The translations under genes and the position numbers were made by a program. From the NCBI RefSeq assembly GCF_000055945.1, contig NC_008011.1:1173501-1237500 (forward strand): a DNA stretch of 64,000 nucleotides. The letters run 5' to 3'. Position 1 is the first letter of the stretch. Each line of letters begins with the position of its first letter. Below the pieces are notes generated by a model. It had not been told where the DNA came from. It searched no databases and was given only the letters and a program-made list of their open reading frames with translations. Below, in pieces: positions 18,361 through 27,677 of the stretch. The DNA is from Lawsonia intracellularis PHE/MN1-00. GTDB taxonomy: Bacteria; Desulfobacterota; Desulfovibrionia; Desulfovibrionales; Desulfovibrionaceae.

Positions 18361-20365
18361 AATTTTTTCCCCTATAACTGGATATAATAGAGAAGAATGG
18401 TAGCAAACTTATAATGGCACCACCAATCCAAATCCAATTGACTAAAGGCATAGAGCTTAATCTGAATAGAGCACGATTTTGATGATCTACAGCTAAGAGA
18501 GAAGCATAAAGTTCATTTCCAAGAGAAGGAATAGTATCGGCTTCAGCAAATTGCATTTTCCCCCATTTTTTATAAATACGACGTTGGGGGGCAATAAAAT
18601 CAATAAACTTCCCATCCTTACGTACTTCAAGTAAGCCTTCTATATAAGCATAGTCAACTAGTTCTCCTTCTTGGATTTTGATAAGTTTTATATCAAAATT
18701 TCCTACTTTTATTGTTTCTCCTTCATGTAGTATTTGTTCAATTTCTATCTTATAGGGACCAGAGAAAGCAATTCCCATAGCAATAAGCGCAACTCCAAAG
18801 TGAATGCCATACGCTAGTAACATAGGTTTATTTGAACGTGTTTGTTTGTCTAATACAAGTAATACTGTACTTGTCATGATAGCAAAGGCAGACGAAGCTC
18901 CTAGAATGGCGATAGGTAACTGATATCCTGATAGATACATTATGCATGAAGATGTAAAAAAAGTAATAAGAACAAGAGTAATATTTTTTAGATTATGGAT
19001 ACCTCTTGTCCATCCTAACCAAGGACATAAAGAGAGAAGAGCCATAAGTATTGCAAAAAGAGGAAGACATGTTTTATTATAAAAGTCTGACGTAAGTCCT
19101 ATACTTCCTGCAGATTCTTGATTGATGGAAGTAGAAGACTGGAGAATTGATTGTCCTAATATTATTTGATTCCAAAAGGAAGTAAAGACTGGCCACATAG
19201 TTGCAAGAAGAATTAATATTGCAAGAGCAAGTAATAGCCAAGAAGTAAAGATAAGAAATCCTATACGACTATTAATAGTAGAAAGTTCACTGTTATCTTT
19301 TGTTGAGTATGCAGTATAGAAAATAGAGATAATAGTTATTGTTGCAAATGTTATAAAAATAAGGAGAGGTTTCCCAACATTGCTTGTTCCAAATGCATGT
19401 ACAGATTGAACAATGCCGCTACGTACAAGGTAAGTGGCAAAAAAAGTGGAAAGAGTTGTTAGTGCCATAAGAAAAACGTTTATGTGAGTTAGTACATTTT
19501 TATGTGTTTGAATAATAATAGTATGTAATGCAGCTGTTGATATAAGCCATGGAATGAGGGATGCATTTTCAACTGGATCCCATGCCCAGTAACCACCCCA
19601 CCCAAGTTCCATATAAGCCCACCATCCTCCAAGAACAATTCCAGCAGTAAGAAATGCCCATGCCGAGAGTATAAATGGCTTAGAAATAACTATCCAGCTA
19701 GGTTCCTCTTTTTGATTACTTATTGTTTGTGCAAGAGCAAGGCAGCCAGGGATAGTAAACCAACCATATCCTAAAAATAATAAAGGTGGATGAAAAATCA
19801 TGCCTGGATTTTGGAGTAAGGGATTAAGGCCATTTCCATCTATAGGTTTTATATCAAGTAAAATAAATGGGTTATTCCATGTAATGAGAAGAAGCCCAAA
19901 GAATGCCATAATACTTAAATAAAGTATCCAAAACCAAAGTTTTGTGTCTATAGAAAGTTTTTTATAGAGATAAGTATGTTGAAATATACAGCTAGCAATG
20001 GAAGTAGATAGTGCCCAGAATAACATTGAACCTGCTTGGCCAGCCCAAAAGGCTGTAATACGATAAAAAAGAGGTAGAAATTGATCAGTATAACTGGCTA
20101 CATATTGTAATGAAAAGTTATAACTAGCTAACGCATACGTTAAAATACCTGAAGCAATGGAAAGCAATATTGTAATACTTATAGAAGTAATTTCTGCAAG
20201 TGTAAGGCTTACTTTTTTTGATGATTGATTAGGATATTTATTTTTTATTATTAATATGAATTTATTTAATTTATGCCATGGCCAAAGTGTATTAGCTATC
20301 CAGAAGATATCAATTAAAGCTATAGTCATAATAGCCGCTAAGACACTAAAGGCAAAATAGTACAT
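18323..20365 (-). CDS. ccmF: Cytochrome c heme lyase subunit CcmF
   Basis: Large membrane protein that joins heme to apocytochrome CxxCH sites. 680 residues and many membrane helices. The WWD motif WGGYWAWDPVENASLIPWL is near residue 254, with histidines in flanking loops. The C-terminal region (EQILHEGETIKVGNFDIKLI) is the expected periplasmic domain. In gamma-proteobacteria CcmF works with CcmH and CcmI; no CcmH is encoded here, in line with the CxxxY form of CcmE encoded just upstream. Confidence 0.95.
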   Translation of the reverse strand: MYYFAFSVLAAIMTIALIDIFWIANTLWPWHKLNKFILIIKNKYPNQSSKKVSLTLAEITSISITILLSIASGILTYALASYNFSLQYVASYTDQFLPLFYRITAFWAGQAGSMLFWALSTSIASCIFQHTYLYKKLSIDTKLWFWILYLSIMAFFGLLLITWNNPFILLDIKPIDGNGLNPLLQNPGMIFHPPLLFLGYGWFTIPGCLALAQTISNQKEEPSWIVISKPFILSAWAFLTAGIVLGGWWAYMELGWGGYWAWDPVENASLIPWLISTAALHTIIIQTHKNVLTHINVFLMALTTLSTFFATYLVRSGIVQSVHAFGTSNVGKPLLIFITFATITIISIFYTAYSTKDNSELSTINSRIGFLIFTSWLLLALAILILLATMWPVFTSFWNQIILGQSILQSSTSINQESAGSIGLTSDFYNKTCLPLFAILMALLSLCPWLGWTRGIHNLKNITLVLITFFTSSCIMYLSGYQLPIAILGASSAFAIMTSTVLLVLDKQTRSNKPMLLAYGIHFGVALIAMGIAFSGPYKIEIEQILHEGETIKVGNFDIKLIKIQEGELVDYAYIEGLLEVRKDGKFIDFIAPQRRIYKKWGKMQFAEADTIPSLGNELYASLLAVDHQNRALFRLSSMPLVNWIWIGGAIISLLPFFSIISSYRGKNYASSANSYQQSI

Positions 20366-20467
20366 CTTAACTCCAACAACTATTTTTATTATATCTTATC
20401 TTGGTTACTACTAATTGTTTCATTCAGAGAAGAAATTAGGTTATTATTTTTTGTATCTATATTATAA

Positions 20468-20884
20468 TTAACTTTTTTTCTCTTCTTTTTCGTATTTAGA
20501 TGGACATTTTGTCATAAGTGTTTTTGCTTGAAAGATTCCTTCAGGGGTAAGTGAACCTTCTACAATGGCTTCTGCACCTGTTCTGAAGGTGTCTGGAATA
20601 ACTCCTGTATATTCAACAGATATTACGTTTGAAGGATATTCTTTATCTCTTAATTGGAAAGAAATAGTTTTTCCATGTTGCTGTGTATAATGTTCTGCTA
20701 TAACAATACCAAAAAGTCTTGCAGACTTAAGTTTTTCACTAGGCATTGCTATGGCTTCTTTTACATTAAGAAAATATACACTATTTTCATAGAATCCTAT
20801 AAATGCAAGATAGCCAATACCTACTATGAATAATAAGAGAGCTATTATATATACATAAGTAGTATTAGAAGTTTTTTTATCCAT
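20468..20884 (-). CDS. ccmE: Heme chaperone CcmE, CxxxY variant
   Basis: Periplasmic heme carrier with one N-terminal helix (about 11-30) and an OB-fold. The usual covalent heme-binding motif HxxxY is replaced by CPSKY near the C-terminus (Cys127, Tyr131), so a cysteine stands where histidine normally binds heme. This variant is known from some Desulfovibrio and archaea and goes with the absence of CcmH. The ATG at 20884 is placed seven bases after AGGAGA; the in-frame GTG two codons upstream abuts that site. It is the first gene of the ccm operon. Confidence 0.93.
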   Translation of the reverse strand: MDKKTSNTTYVYIIALLLFIVGIGYLAFIGFYENSVYFLNVKEAIAMPSEKLKSARLFGIVIAEHYTQQHGKTISFQLRDKEYPSNVISVEYTGVIPDTFRTGAEAIVEGSLTPEGIFQAKTLMTKCPSKYEKEEKKS

Positions 20885-20972
20885 ACTCACTCTCCTACTT
20901 TATTTTGAAAGGTGTTTCAGCTTACACTTTAAGTTATATTAATACTTATTAGAGAGTAAAGGTATATTTCTG

Positions 20973-22019
20973 TTATTTTAAAAGAGTATTTTTATTATTT
21001 TGGATTAATGCACTATGTCTTTTTTTTGCAAGTGCTCTAAGATCAGGTGTTGTATCACTTTCATCAACAATTTCTCTTCCAAGCATAGTTTCTAATACAT
21101 CTTCTAAGGAAACAACACCAGATAATCCCCCATACTCATCAAGTACAATAAAAAGATGTTGTCTTTCTTCTAAAAATGCAAGAAGTAAATGATCTACAGT
21201 TTGACTTTCAAGGACAAATTTTGCTGGTTGCATAATTTCTAAAAGTTTTTTTTCTGTTTCTCCATTGGTCATATATCGTCCAATTTCATATCGTTGGATA
21301 ATGCCAGTAATGTCTTCGTTATTTTCTCCATAAGTAGGGATGCGACTATAGTTCCATATTTTGGGGTTGCTATAAGCTTCAGAGACAGTAAGGTTTTCAT
21401 GAAGTGAAAAGACCATAGTTCTGGGAGTCATAATTTCATGAGCATATTTTAAATCAAGACTAAGGATATTTTTTATGACATGTTCTTCATATGGCTTAAT
21501 ACGACCAGACTCTCTGGAAAGACTTGTAAGTGCACGGATGTCATCTTCTGTAACTGTAGGACGTTTTCGAGGTGAAACAAGTCGTGTTAAGTAGCTTGAA
21601 AGCATAATAAGGGGTTTTAAAGTAACTATAAGAATACAGAGAGGATTAAGGAGAATTATAGCAATACGTTTAGAGTAAGCAACACCTAGTGTTTTAGGTA
21701 TAATTTCCCCAAAAGCTAAAATAAGCAAGGTGAGGATTGCTGCAAAGAAAGGCATAGTAGATTCATGAAGTGTTGTTGTAGCAATTGCTCCAGCAAGGGC
21801 AGCTCCAGCAGTATTTGCTATAGTATTCAATATTAATACGGCTGTAATAGGCTGATCAATATTACTATGTAAATAATAAAGTTTTTCTCCTTTTTTGCTT
21901 CCCTGTTCACGAAGGTGTTCAATATAAGTAATAGGGATAGAGTATATAGCAGCTTCCATCATTGAGCATAATGCAGAGATAAGAACAATAAGAAAAACAG
22001 TTCCTAAAAGGATTATCAT
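20973..22019 (-). CDS. CNNM/DUF21 membrane protein with paired CBS domains
   Basis: 348 residues. The N-terminal CNNM (DUF21) transmembrane domain covers about 1-140, with FGEIIPKTLGVAYSKR near residue 105. Two CBS domains follow (HEIMTPRTMVFSL; LFIVLDEYGGLSGVVSLEDV). The C-terminal CorC_HlyC domain is missing; the protein ends about 40 residues after the CBS pair. Related proteins are magnesium or cobalt transport factors. It lies 82 bp upstream of ccmE on the same strand and may share its transcript. The soluble paralogue at 2037-2882 has the complementary domain set. Confidence 0.85.
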   Translation of the reverse strand: MIILLGTVFLIVLISALCSMMEAAIYSIPITYIEHLREQGSKKGEKLYYLHSNIDQPITAVLILNTIANTAGAALAGAIATTTLHESTMPFFAAILTLLILAFGEIIPKTLGVAYSKRIAIILLNPLCILIVTLKPLIMLSSYLTRLVSPRKRPTVTEDDIRALTSLSRESGRIKPYEEHVIKNILSLDLKYAHEIMTPRTMVFSLHENLTVSEAYSNPKIWNYSRIPTYGENNEDITGIIQRYEIGRYMTNGETEKKLLEIMQPAKFVLESQTVDHLLLAFLEERQHLFIVLDEYGGLSGVVSLEDVLETMLGREIVDESDTTPDLRALAKKRHSALIQNNKNTLLK

Positions 22020-22285
22020 GATTATTGTCCTAATAAATTGCTCTAATTAGAAGTGCTGCTAACATAGCGTAAGTTATTATAGCTTGTGCTAATTAAAAGT
22101 TGATATGTACACCTATAGTTAATTTTTTTCTAACAAGTAGATAATTGAAGATCAATATGTTGAGGAAAGTAATAGTAATTAGCAATTATATTGATAAGTC
22201 TACACATCTTACTTAATTTACTATACAATTTTTTTTTAAGTTAAAAAATTTTTAATAAAAAAATATAACATTGAGTCATCAGTAC

Positions 22286-22314
22286 TTGACGAATATGTTT
22301 CACTTAGGTATTAA
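22286..22314 (+). promoter_or_regulatory. Strong candidate promoter for the S10 operon leader
   Basis: TTGACG (22286-22291), a 17-base spacer, then TATTAA (22309-22314). The -35 matches consensus at five of six positions and the -10 at four of six. Transcription from it would begin near 22321 and give a leader of about 445 bases before rpsJ. Confidence 0.6.
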
Positions 22315-22337
22315 TGCCTTTCCTATGTGTTATGGGA

Positions 22338-22685
22338 TTCCCTGTGCGGCAGGGAAGAATAATTTTAAAAGATTATTCTATTGTTGGATTGCCAGCAATA
22401 AATTACAAGGTATAGACTTTTAAGGGTAGATTCACTTTAGATGCAATATAAATTTGCTAATAATTAAAGTGTATTTTAGAGTAAGAATATAATTAATTAA
22501 ATAGTCTAAGTACCTTGTGGGACCACCTGTCTTTTCCTGGACTGTTCCAGTTTAGGCCAGGCTTAGCAGTAATTATTTTTATTAATTTTTTAGGATGCTG
22601 CTAGGTTGGCTCTTGTCCCGATATTCCGCATAGTGCTAGCTGTCTAGCCAACAGAAAGTAGTACTTATAAAGGTTAGCTTTAACC
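22338..22685 (+). promoter_or_regulatory. Long structured RNA leader upstream of rpsJ
   Basis: No ORF, but dense complementary segments. Three hairpins stand side by side: TTCCCTG/CAGGGAA (22338-22356), GAATAAT/ATTATTC (22357-22378) and TTGTTGG/CCAGCAA (22381-22398). CACTTTA/TAAAGTG follows (22433-22472). A 161-base domain is then closed by TAAGTAC (22507-22513) with GTACTTA (22661-22667). Inside it, GGGAC (22519) can meet GTCCC (22615), CTGGA/TCCAG forms a hairpin (22537-22550), and the arm at 22556-22569 pairs 13 positions with 22598-22610. That last arm competes with GTTGGCT (22605-22611)/AGCCAAC (22646-22652). A final hairpin GGTTA/TAACC is at 22672-22685. This local sequence is less AT-rich than other spacers. 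It may be an autoregulatory ribosomal-protein leader; no known Rfam class was recognised. Confidence 0.55.
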
Positions 22686-22766
22686 ATGGTTGGGCTATTG
22701 TTTGATTTTAGTTATCTTAGGTGGGCGCTGATAGGTTTTTGTTGATATTTAGTATGGAGTAAGACA

Positions 22767-23084
22767 ATGACGACAGTAAGCAGTGATCGTATACGTATAA
22801 AGTTAAAGGCATACGATTATCGCATTCTTGATAAGGCAGTAGCAGAAATTGTAGATACAGCAAGAAATACAGGTGCAAGTATTGCTGGGCCTATCCCTCT
22901 TCCTACCAATATCCATAAATTTACAGTAAATCGTTCTGTTCATGTAGATAAAAAGTCCCGTGAGCAATTTGAGATGAGAATCCATAAGCGTCTTATGGAT
23001 ATTTTAGAACCTACACAGCAAACAGTAGATGCTCTTGGTAAACTTAGTTTGCCTGCTGGTGTAGATGTAGAAATTAAGCTTTAA
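22767..23084 (+). CDS. rpsJ: 30S ribosomal protein S10
   Basis: 105 residues, starting [20 protein letters not shown] and containing [20 protein letters not shown], the conserved hairpin that also binds NusB in antitermination. GGAG lies just before the ATG. It is the first gene of the S10 block and is preceded by the long structured leader rather than by fusA or tuf, as in many relatives. Confidence 0.98.
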   Translation: MTTVSSDRIRIKLKAYDYRILDKAVAEIVDTARNTGASIAGPIPLPTNIHKFTVNRSVHVDKKSREQFEMRIHKRLMDILEPTQQTVDALGKLSLPAGVDVEIKL

Positions 23085-23105
23085 TGGAAGAGTTTGAGGG
23101 GCGTC

Positions 23106-23738
23106 ATGTCTGAAAAAATAGGAATTTTGGGTCAAAAGTTAGGAATGACTCAGGTTTTTGGTGGAAATGGATTTGCTGTTCCTGTAACTGTTGTTCAAGC
23201 TGGGCCATGTCCTATAGTGCAAATTAAGACAGTAGAAAAAGAGGGGTATAACGCTCTTCAGATTGCCTTTGGTGAAGGGAAAAAGAAACATGTTTCAAAG
23301 TCTATGCAGGGGCATTTTTCTAAAGCAGGTTTAAGTCTTTATCGAAAAATACAAGAGGTACGTCTTAAGGGTAGCTTAACAAGTTATGAGGTAGGACAAG
23401 TCCTTACAGTAGGATTATTTTCTGTAGGAGATAAAGTAAAAATTACCGGGAAAAGTATTGGTAAAGGCTTTCAAGGGGCTATGCGTCGTTGGAACTTTGC
23501 TGGCTCTAAAGATAGTCATGGTTGTGAAAAAGTCCATCGTGCAGCTGGCTCTATAGGTAATAATACATTCCCTGGACATGTCTTTAAAGGGAAAAAGATG
23601 GCTGGCCATTGGGGTACAGAGAAGGTGACAGTTCAAAATCTTGTTGTAGTAGATATTCGGCCAGAGGATAATATTATTCTGATACATGGTTCTGTTCCAG
23701 GGCCAAAAAATAGTTTTTTATTTATATCTATGCAATAG
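23106..23738 (+). CDS. rplC: 50S ribosomal protein L3
   Basis: Early-assembly large-subunit protein near the peptidyl-transferase centre. 210 residues from the ATG at 23106 (MSEKIGILGQKLGMTQVF), which follows GAGGGG by four bases; an in-frame upstream start at 23094 lacks support. The central FAGSKDSHGCEKVHRAAGSI and KKMAGHWGTEKVTVQN regions are typical, the second near the methylated glutamine site of other bacteria. Confidence 0.97.
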   Translation: MSEKIGILGQKLGMTQVFGGNGFAVPVTVVQAGPCPIVQIKTVEKEGYNALQIAFGEGKKKHVSKSMQGHFSKAGLSLYRKIQEVRLKGSLTSYEVGQVLTVGLFSVGDKVKITGKSIGKGFQGAMRRWNFAGSKDSHGCEKVHRAAGSIGNNTFPGHVFKGKKMAGHWGTEKVTVQNLVVVDIRPEDNIILIHGSVPGPKNSFLFISMQ

Positions 23739-23753
23739 GTTTGGAGAAAATAT

Positions 23754-24374
23754 ATGGCGATTGTTACAGTTTATAATCAGCAAAAAGAAGAAACTGGTAA
23801 AATTAATTTATCTTCTAAAATATTTGAAGTTCAAGTGCAGCCAGAAATTCTCCATCTTGTAGTAAGAGCACAGTTGGCAGCTAAGCGTGCAGGAACTCAT
23901 TCTGTCAAGACAAGAGGACATGTCTCAGGTGGTGGTGCAAAGCCTTGGCGTCAAAAAGGAACTGGACGTGCACGTGCTGGCTCAAATCGTTCTCCATTAT
24001 GGAGAGGGGGAGGAATAGTTTTTGGCCCTCAGCCTCGTGATTATAGTTTTAAAGTCAATAAAAAGATTCGTAGCTTAGCGCTATGTATGGCATTATCTTC
24101 ACGTTTTGCAGAAGAAAATCTTATAGTAATTGATAATATTGTCCTTCCTGAGATAAAAACAAAGCATTTTGTTGGAGTTGCAAATATACTTGGACTTCAT
24201 AAGGCTCTTATTGTTGCTCCAGTGGAGTCAACACAACTTTTGCTTTCTATGCGTAATGTCCCTAATGTTAAATTGCTTACTTATGATCGCTTAAATGTAT
24301 ATGATATTCTTAAGTATAAACAGCTTGTATTATTAGAGGGTGCTGTTCAACATATTGAGGCTCGTTTAAAATAG
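23754..24374 (+). CDS. rplD: 50S ribosomal protein L4
   Basis: Exit-tunnel protein of 206 residues; its extended loop GGGAKPWRQKGTGRARAGS is near residue 60. In E. coli L4 also represses its own operon by binding the S10 leader, which makes it the first candidate ligand for the structured leader seen here, although that leader does not obviously resemble the enteric one. Fifteen bases separate it from rplC. Confidence 0.97.
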   Translation: MAIVTVYNQQKEETGKINLSSKIFEVQVQPEILHLVVRAQLAAKRAGTHSVKTRGHVSGGGAKPWRQKGTGRARAGSNRSPLWRGGGIVFGPQPRDYSFKVNKKIRSLALCMALSSRFAEENLIVIDNIVLPEIKTKHFVGVANILGLHKALIVAPVESTQLLLSMRNVPNVKLLTYDRLNVYDILKYKQLVLLEGAVQHIEARLK

Positions 24375-24388
24375 GTGGTTATTTATAT

Positions 24389-24676
24389 ATGCATCCTACA
24401 CAAATTATATTACGTCCTGTTATAACTGAAAAAGTAACTATACTAAGAGACAGTGTAAAAAAAGTTGCATTTTTTGTACATCCTCAATCAAATAAAATTG
24501 AGGTTAAAAAAGCTATAGAGTTACTTTTTAATGTTAAAGTTATGGCTATAAATGTAGTTAATTATACTCCTCGGGTACGCACACGTAATCGTCGTAAGGT
24601 ACATGTTTCTGGGTGTCGAAAGGCATATGTGACTCTTGCCCCAGGAGAGAAGATTTCATTTTTTGAAGGATTATAA
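24389..24676 (+). CDS. rplW: 50S ribosomal protein L23
   Basis: Tunnel-exit protein that docks SRP and trigger factor. 95 residues, beginning [20 protein letters not shown]. Residues 60-75 carry the basic loop [20 protein letters not shown]. It ends two bases before rplB. Confidence 0.97.
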
Positions 24677-24678
24677 TA

Positions 24679-25509
24679 ATGGCTATACGTAATTTAAAGC
24701 CAACTTCACCAGGTTGTCGCTTCCAGACTATTTCAGATTTTAAAGAAATTACTTGTTCAAGCCCTGAAAAAAGTCTAACATATGGGCTTTGTAAAAAAGC
24801 TGGTCGTAATAATCATGGTCATATAACTAGTCGGCGTCGAGGTGGTGGTGCTAAAAGGTTATATCGTCTTATTGATTTTAAAAGAGATAAGGTAGGAGTT
24901 CCAGCAAAAGTAGCACAAATAGAATATGATCCAAACCGTACAGCACGTATAGCATTATTGCATTATGTAGATGGAGAAAAGCGTTACATATTGGCTCCAG
25001 TAGGTATTAAGCAGGGTGATATTATAGAAACAGGCGTAGATGCTGATATAAAGCCTGGGAATTCACTTCCAATGCTTCATATTCCTATTGGAACACTAAT
25101 TCATAATATTGAATTAAATCCTGGTCGTGGAGGACAACTTTGTCGTTCTGCTGGAGCTTATGCTCAGCTGGTGGCTAGAGAGGGTAAGTATGCTTTGTTA
25201 AGAATGCCATCAGGTGAGGTCCGTAAGGTTTTAGCCAGTGGGGCAGCAACAGTAGGGCAGGTAGGTAATATTCACCATGAAAATATTTCGTTAGGTAAAG
25301 CTGGGCGTAATCGTTGGCTAGGACGTCGTCCTAAAGTTCGTGGAGTTGCAATGAACCCTGTTGATCACCCTCTAGGTGGTGGTGAAGGAAGAAGCTCAGG
25401 TGGTCGGCATCCAGTTTCTCCATGGGGGATGCCAACTAAAGGTTACAAAACTCGAGATAAAAAGAAACCTTCTTCACGCTTAATAGTTAAGCGTCGTGGG
25501 CAAAAATAG
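24679..25509 (+). CDS. rplB: 50S ribosomal protein L2
   Basis: 276 residues, 23S rRNA-binding protein needed for subunit association and the peptidyl-transferase site. It contains [20 protein letters not shown] near residue 45 and the conserved [20 protein letters not shown] near residue 222, with the functionally important histidine. Normal length. Confidence 0.98.
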
Positions 25510-25517
25510 GAGTAGTT

Positions 25518-25799
25518 ATGCCTAGATCTTTGAAAAAAGGCCCTTTTGTGGATAAAGATCTTATGAAGAAAGTTGATGCCGCAATAGCTAATAATGACAG
25601 ACGAGTTTTGAAGACTTGGTCTCGTAGATCAACAATTTTACCTGAGATGGTAGGATTAACGTTTGCTGTTCATAACGGTAAAAAATTTCTTCCTGTTTTT
25701 ATAACTGAGAATATGGTTGGCCATAAGCTTGGAGAATTTTCTCCTACACGTACTTTTTATGGTCATGCTGGTGATAAAAAGACAAAGGCAAAAAAGTAG
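25518..25799 (+). CDS. rpsS: 30S ribosomal protein S19
   Basis: 93 residues, head protein of the small subunit. It starts [20 protein letters not shown] and has the conserved [24 protein letters not shown] precedes the ATG by six bases. Confidence 0.98.
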   Translation: MPRSLKKGPFVDKDLMKKVDAAIANNDRRVLKTWSRRSTILPEMVGLTFAVHNGKKFLPVFITENMVGHKLGEFSPTRTFYGHAGDKKTKAKK

Positions 25800-25811
25800 T
25801 GGTGAAGTAAT

Positions 25812-26150
25812 ATGGAGTCAAAAGCATGTGCTAAATTTATACGTGTTTCACCTAGGAAGGCAAGGCTTATTGCTTCTAATGTTAAAGGAAAAACTGTTGA
25901 GTTAGCAATGAATATATTGAAATTTACTCCTAACAAGTCAGCAGGTATTATTTTAGGTGTAATGCGTTCTGCGCTTGCAAATGCAGAGCATAATGCAAAG
26001 CTAGATGTAGATACTTTGATTGTTAAAGAAGTAATAGTGAATGAAGGACCTACATGGAAGCGTTTTATGCCACGTGCACAAGGTCGTGCTACTCATATTC
26101 GTAAAAGAAGTAGCCATATTTCAGTGGTATTATCAGAGGGGCAGGAATAA
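25812..26150 (+). CDS. rplV: 50S ribosomal protein L22
   Basis: 112 residues; its beta-hairpin near residue 80-95 (KRFMPRAQGRATHIRKRSSH) lines the exit tunnel and is the site of macrolide resistance changes in other bacteria; it appears wild type. Start MESKACAKFIRVSPRKARLI. Confidence 0.97.
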   Translation: MESKACAKFIRVSPRKARLIASNVKGKTVELAMNILKFTPNKSAGIILGVMRSALANAEHNAKLDVDTLIVKEVIVNEGPTWKRFMPRAQGRATHIRKRSSHISVVLSEGQE

Positions 26151-26153
26151 ATC

Positions 26154-26795
26154 ATGGGACAAAAAGTACATCCATATGGATTTAGGCTTGGGTATAATAA
26201 AAATTGGCAGTCTCGTTGGTTTAGCAAAAAAGATTATGCAAATTTTATATATGAAGATTACAAAATTCGTAGTTATATAAAAAAATTATTATATAGTGCT
26301 GGTATCTCTAAAATGGAGATTGAGCGTGCAGGTGGAAAGATATGTTTAATGTTATCTACTGCACGTCCAGGTATAGTTATTGGTCGTAAGGGAGTTGAAA
26401 TTGAAAAGCTTCGTCTAGAATTACGCAAAAATTTTGGACAAGAATTTTCTCTTGAGGTTACTGAAGTCCGTCGTCCAGAAGTAGATGCACAACTTGTAGC
26501 TGAGAATATTGCTATGCAACTTGAGCGTCGTGTAGCTTTTCGTCGAGCAATGAAAAGAACTGTTAGTATGGCTCGTAAGTTTGGTGCAGAGGGAATAAAA
26601 ATAACTTGTTCTGGCCGACTGGCTGGTGCTGAAATTGCTCGTACAGAATGGTATCGTGATGGACGTGTACCCTTACAAACACTACGTGCAGATATTGATT
26701 ATGGTTTTGCTGAGGCACATACAACATATGGTATTATTGGAGTCAAGGTATGGATTTATAAGGGTGAAGTCCTTGATAAAGAGGTTGAAAAATAA
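26154..26795 (+). CDS. rpsC: 30S ribosomal protein S3
   Basis: 213 residues, mRNA-entry helicase protein. The KH domain has [20 protein letters not shown] near residue 61, and the C-terminal segment includes [20 protein letters not shown]. The stop overlaps the rplP start by one base. Confidence 0.98.
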   Translation: MGQKVHPYGFRLGYNKNWQSRWFSKKDYANFIYEDYKIRSYIKKLLYSAGISKMEIERAGGKICLMLSTARPGIVIGRKGVEIEKLRLELRKNFGQEFSLEVTEVRRPEVDAQLVAENIAMQLERRVAFRRAMKRTVSMARKFGAEGIKITCSGRLAGAEIARTEWYRDGRVPLQTLRADIDYGFAEAHTTYGIIGVKVWIYKGEVLDKEVEK

Positions 26796-27208
26796 TGCTT
26801 GCACCTAAAAAAGTAAAATTTCGAAAATGGCAGAAAGGACGTTTGCGTGGTCCAGCATTACGTGGAATTTCTATTGCATATGGCGATATTGCCTTGAAGT
26901 CAACTGAGCATGGAAAGTTAACAAGTCAACAAATTGAGGCAGCTCGTATTGCAATGATGCGTCATATAAAGCGTGGAGGAAAAGTTTGGATTAGAGTATT
27001 TCCTGATCATCCTATTACAGCAAAGCCACTAGAAACACGTCAAGGTAGTGGTAAGGGTTCTCCAGTAGGTTGGTGTGCACCAGTAAAGCCAGGCCGTATT
27101 TTGTATGAAATAAAAGGTGTAAATATTGATCTTGCTAGAGAAGCATTAATTCGTGCAGCACACAAATTACCAGTAAAAACAGTTATTGTTTTAAAAGAGA
27201 GGCTGTAG
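26795..27208 (+). CDS. rplP: 50S ribosomal protein L16
   Basis: 137 residues beside the A-site tRNA elbow. It starts [40 protein letters not shown] near residue 77 includes the region carrying the hydroxylated arginine in some bacteria. It overlaps both neighbours by one base. Confidence 0.97.
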   Translation: MLAPKKVKFRKWQKGRLRGPALRGISIAYGDIALKSTEHGKLTSQQIEAARIAMMRHIKRGGKVWIRVFPDHPITAKPLETRQGSGKGSPVGWCAPVKPGRILYEIKGVNIDLAREALIRAAHKLPVKTVIVLKERL

Positions 27209-27393
27209 TGAAAGATAATAAATATCAGCTAATGGATGAAGCAAGTTTAAAATTAAAGTTAGCTGAAAAACGTGAAGAGCTTTTTAAATTACGCTTTCAG
27301 CATGCTGCAGGTCAACTGGAAAAGACATCATCTCTTTTAGTATTAAGAAGAGATATTGCACGGATTTTGACAATATTGAAGGAAAAGGTATAG
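27208..27393 (+). CDS. rpmC: 50S ribosomal protein L29
   Basis: 61 residues, two long helices near the tunnel exit, with the signature [17 protein letters not shown] at about 27-43. GTG start directly overlapping the end of rplP. Short but typical. Confidence 0.95.
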   Translation: MKDNKYQLMDEASLKLKLAEKREELFKLRFQHAAGQLEKTSSLLVLRRDIARILTILKEKV

Positions 27394-27395
27394 CT

Positions 27396-27662
27396 ATGCC
27401 TCAGATAATAGCAAAATGTAATGGTCGTGTGCTTGTTGGTACGGTGATTAGCGACAAAAATGATAAAACTATTATTGTGCATGTTGAAACACTTGTGAAG
27501 CATCCTTTACTTAAAAAATTTATTCGACATAGAAAAAAGTTTACTGCTCATGATCCATTAAATGAATGTAGTATTGGTGATACAGTAAAAATAATAGAGT
27601 TTCGTCCATTAAGCCGGAATAAACGTTGGCATCTTGTGGCAATACTTGAAAAGGCTGTTTAA
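27396..27662 (+). CDS. rpsQ: 30S ribosomal protein S17
   Basis: 88 residues, OB-fold 16S rRNA-binding protein, with GTVISDKNDKTIIVHVETLV, then the loop ECSIGDTVKIIEFRPLSRNK. Two bases separate it from rpmC. Confidence 0.97.
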   Translation: MPQIIAKCNGRVLVGTVISDKNDKTIIVHVETLVKHPLLKKFIRHRKKFTAHDPLNECSIGDTVKIIEFRPLSRNKRWHLVAILEKAV

Positions 27663-27677
27663 TAGGGGAGAGTTATT

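Noticed and set aside
22507-22667. RNase P RNA, tmRNA, SRP RNA or a group I/II intron in the S10 leader
   Set aside because: An ACAGAAA string is present near 22651, but the other RNase P core strings, the tmRNA tag region, the SRP GGAAG loop and intron core motifs are missing.
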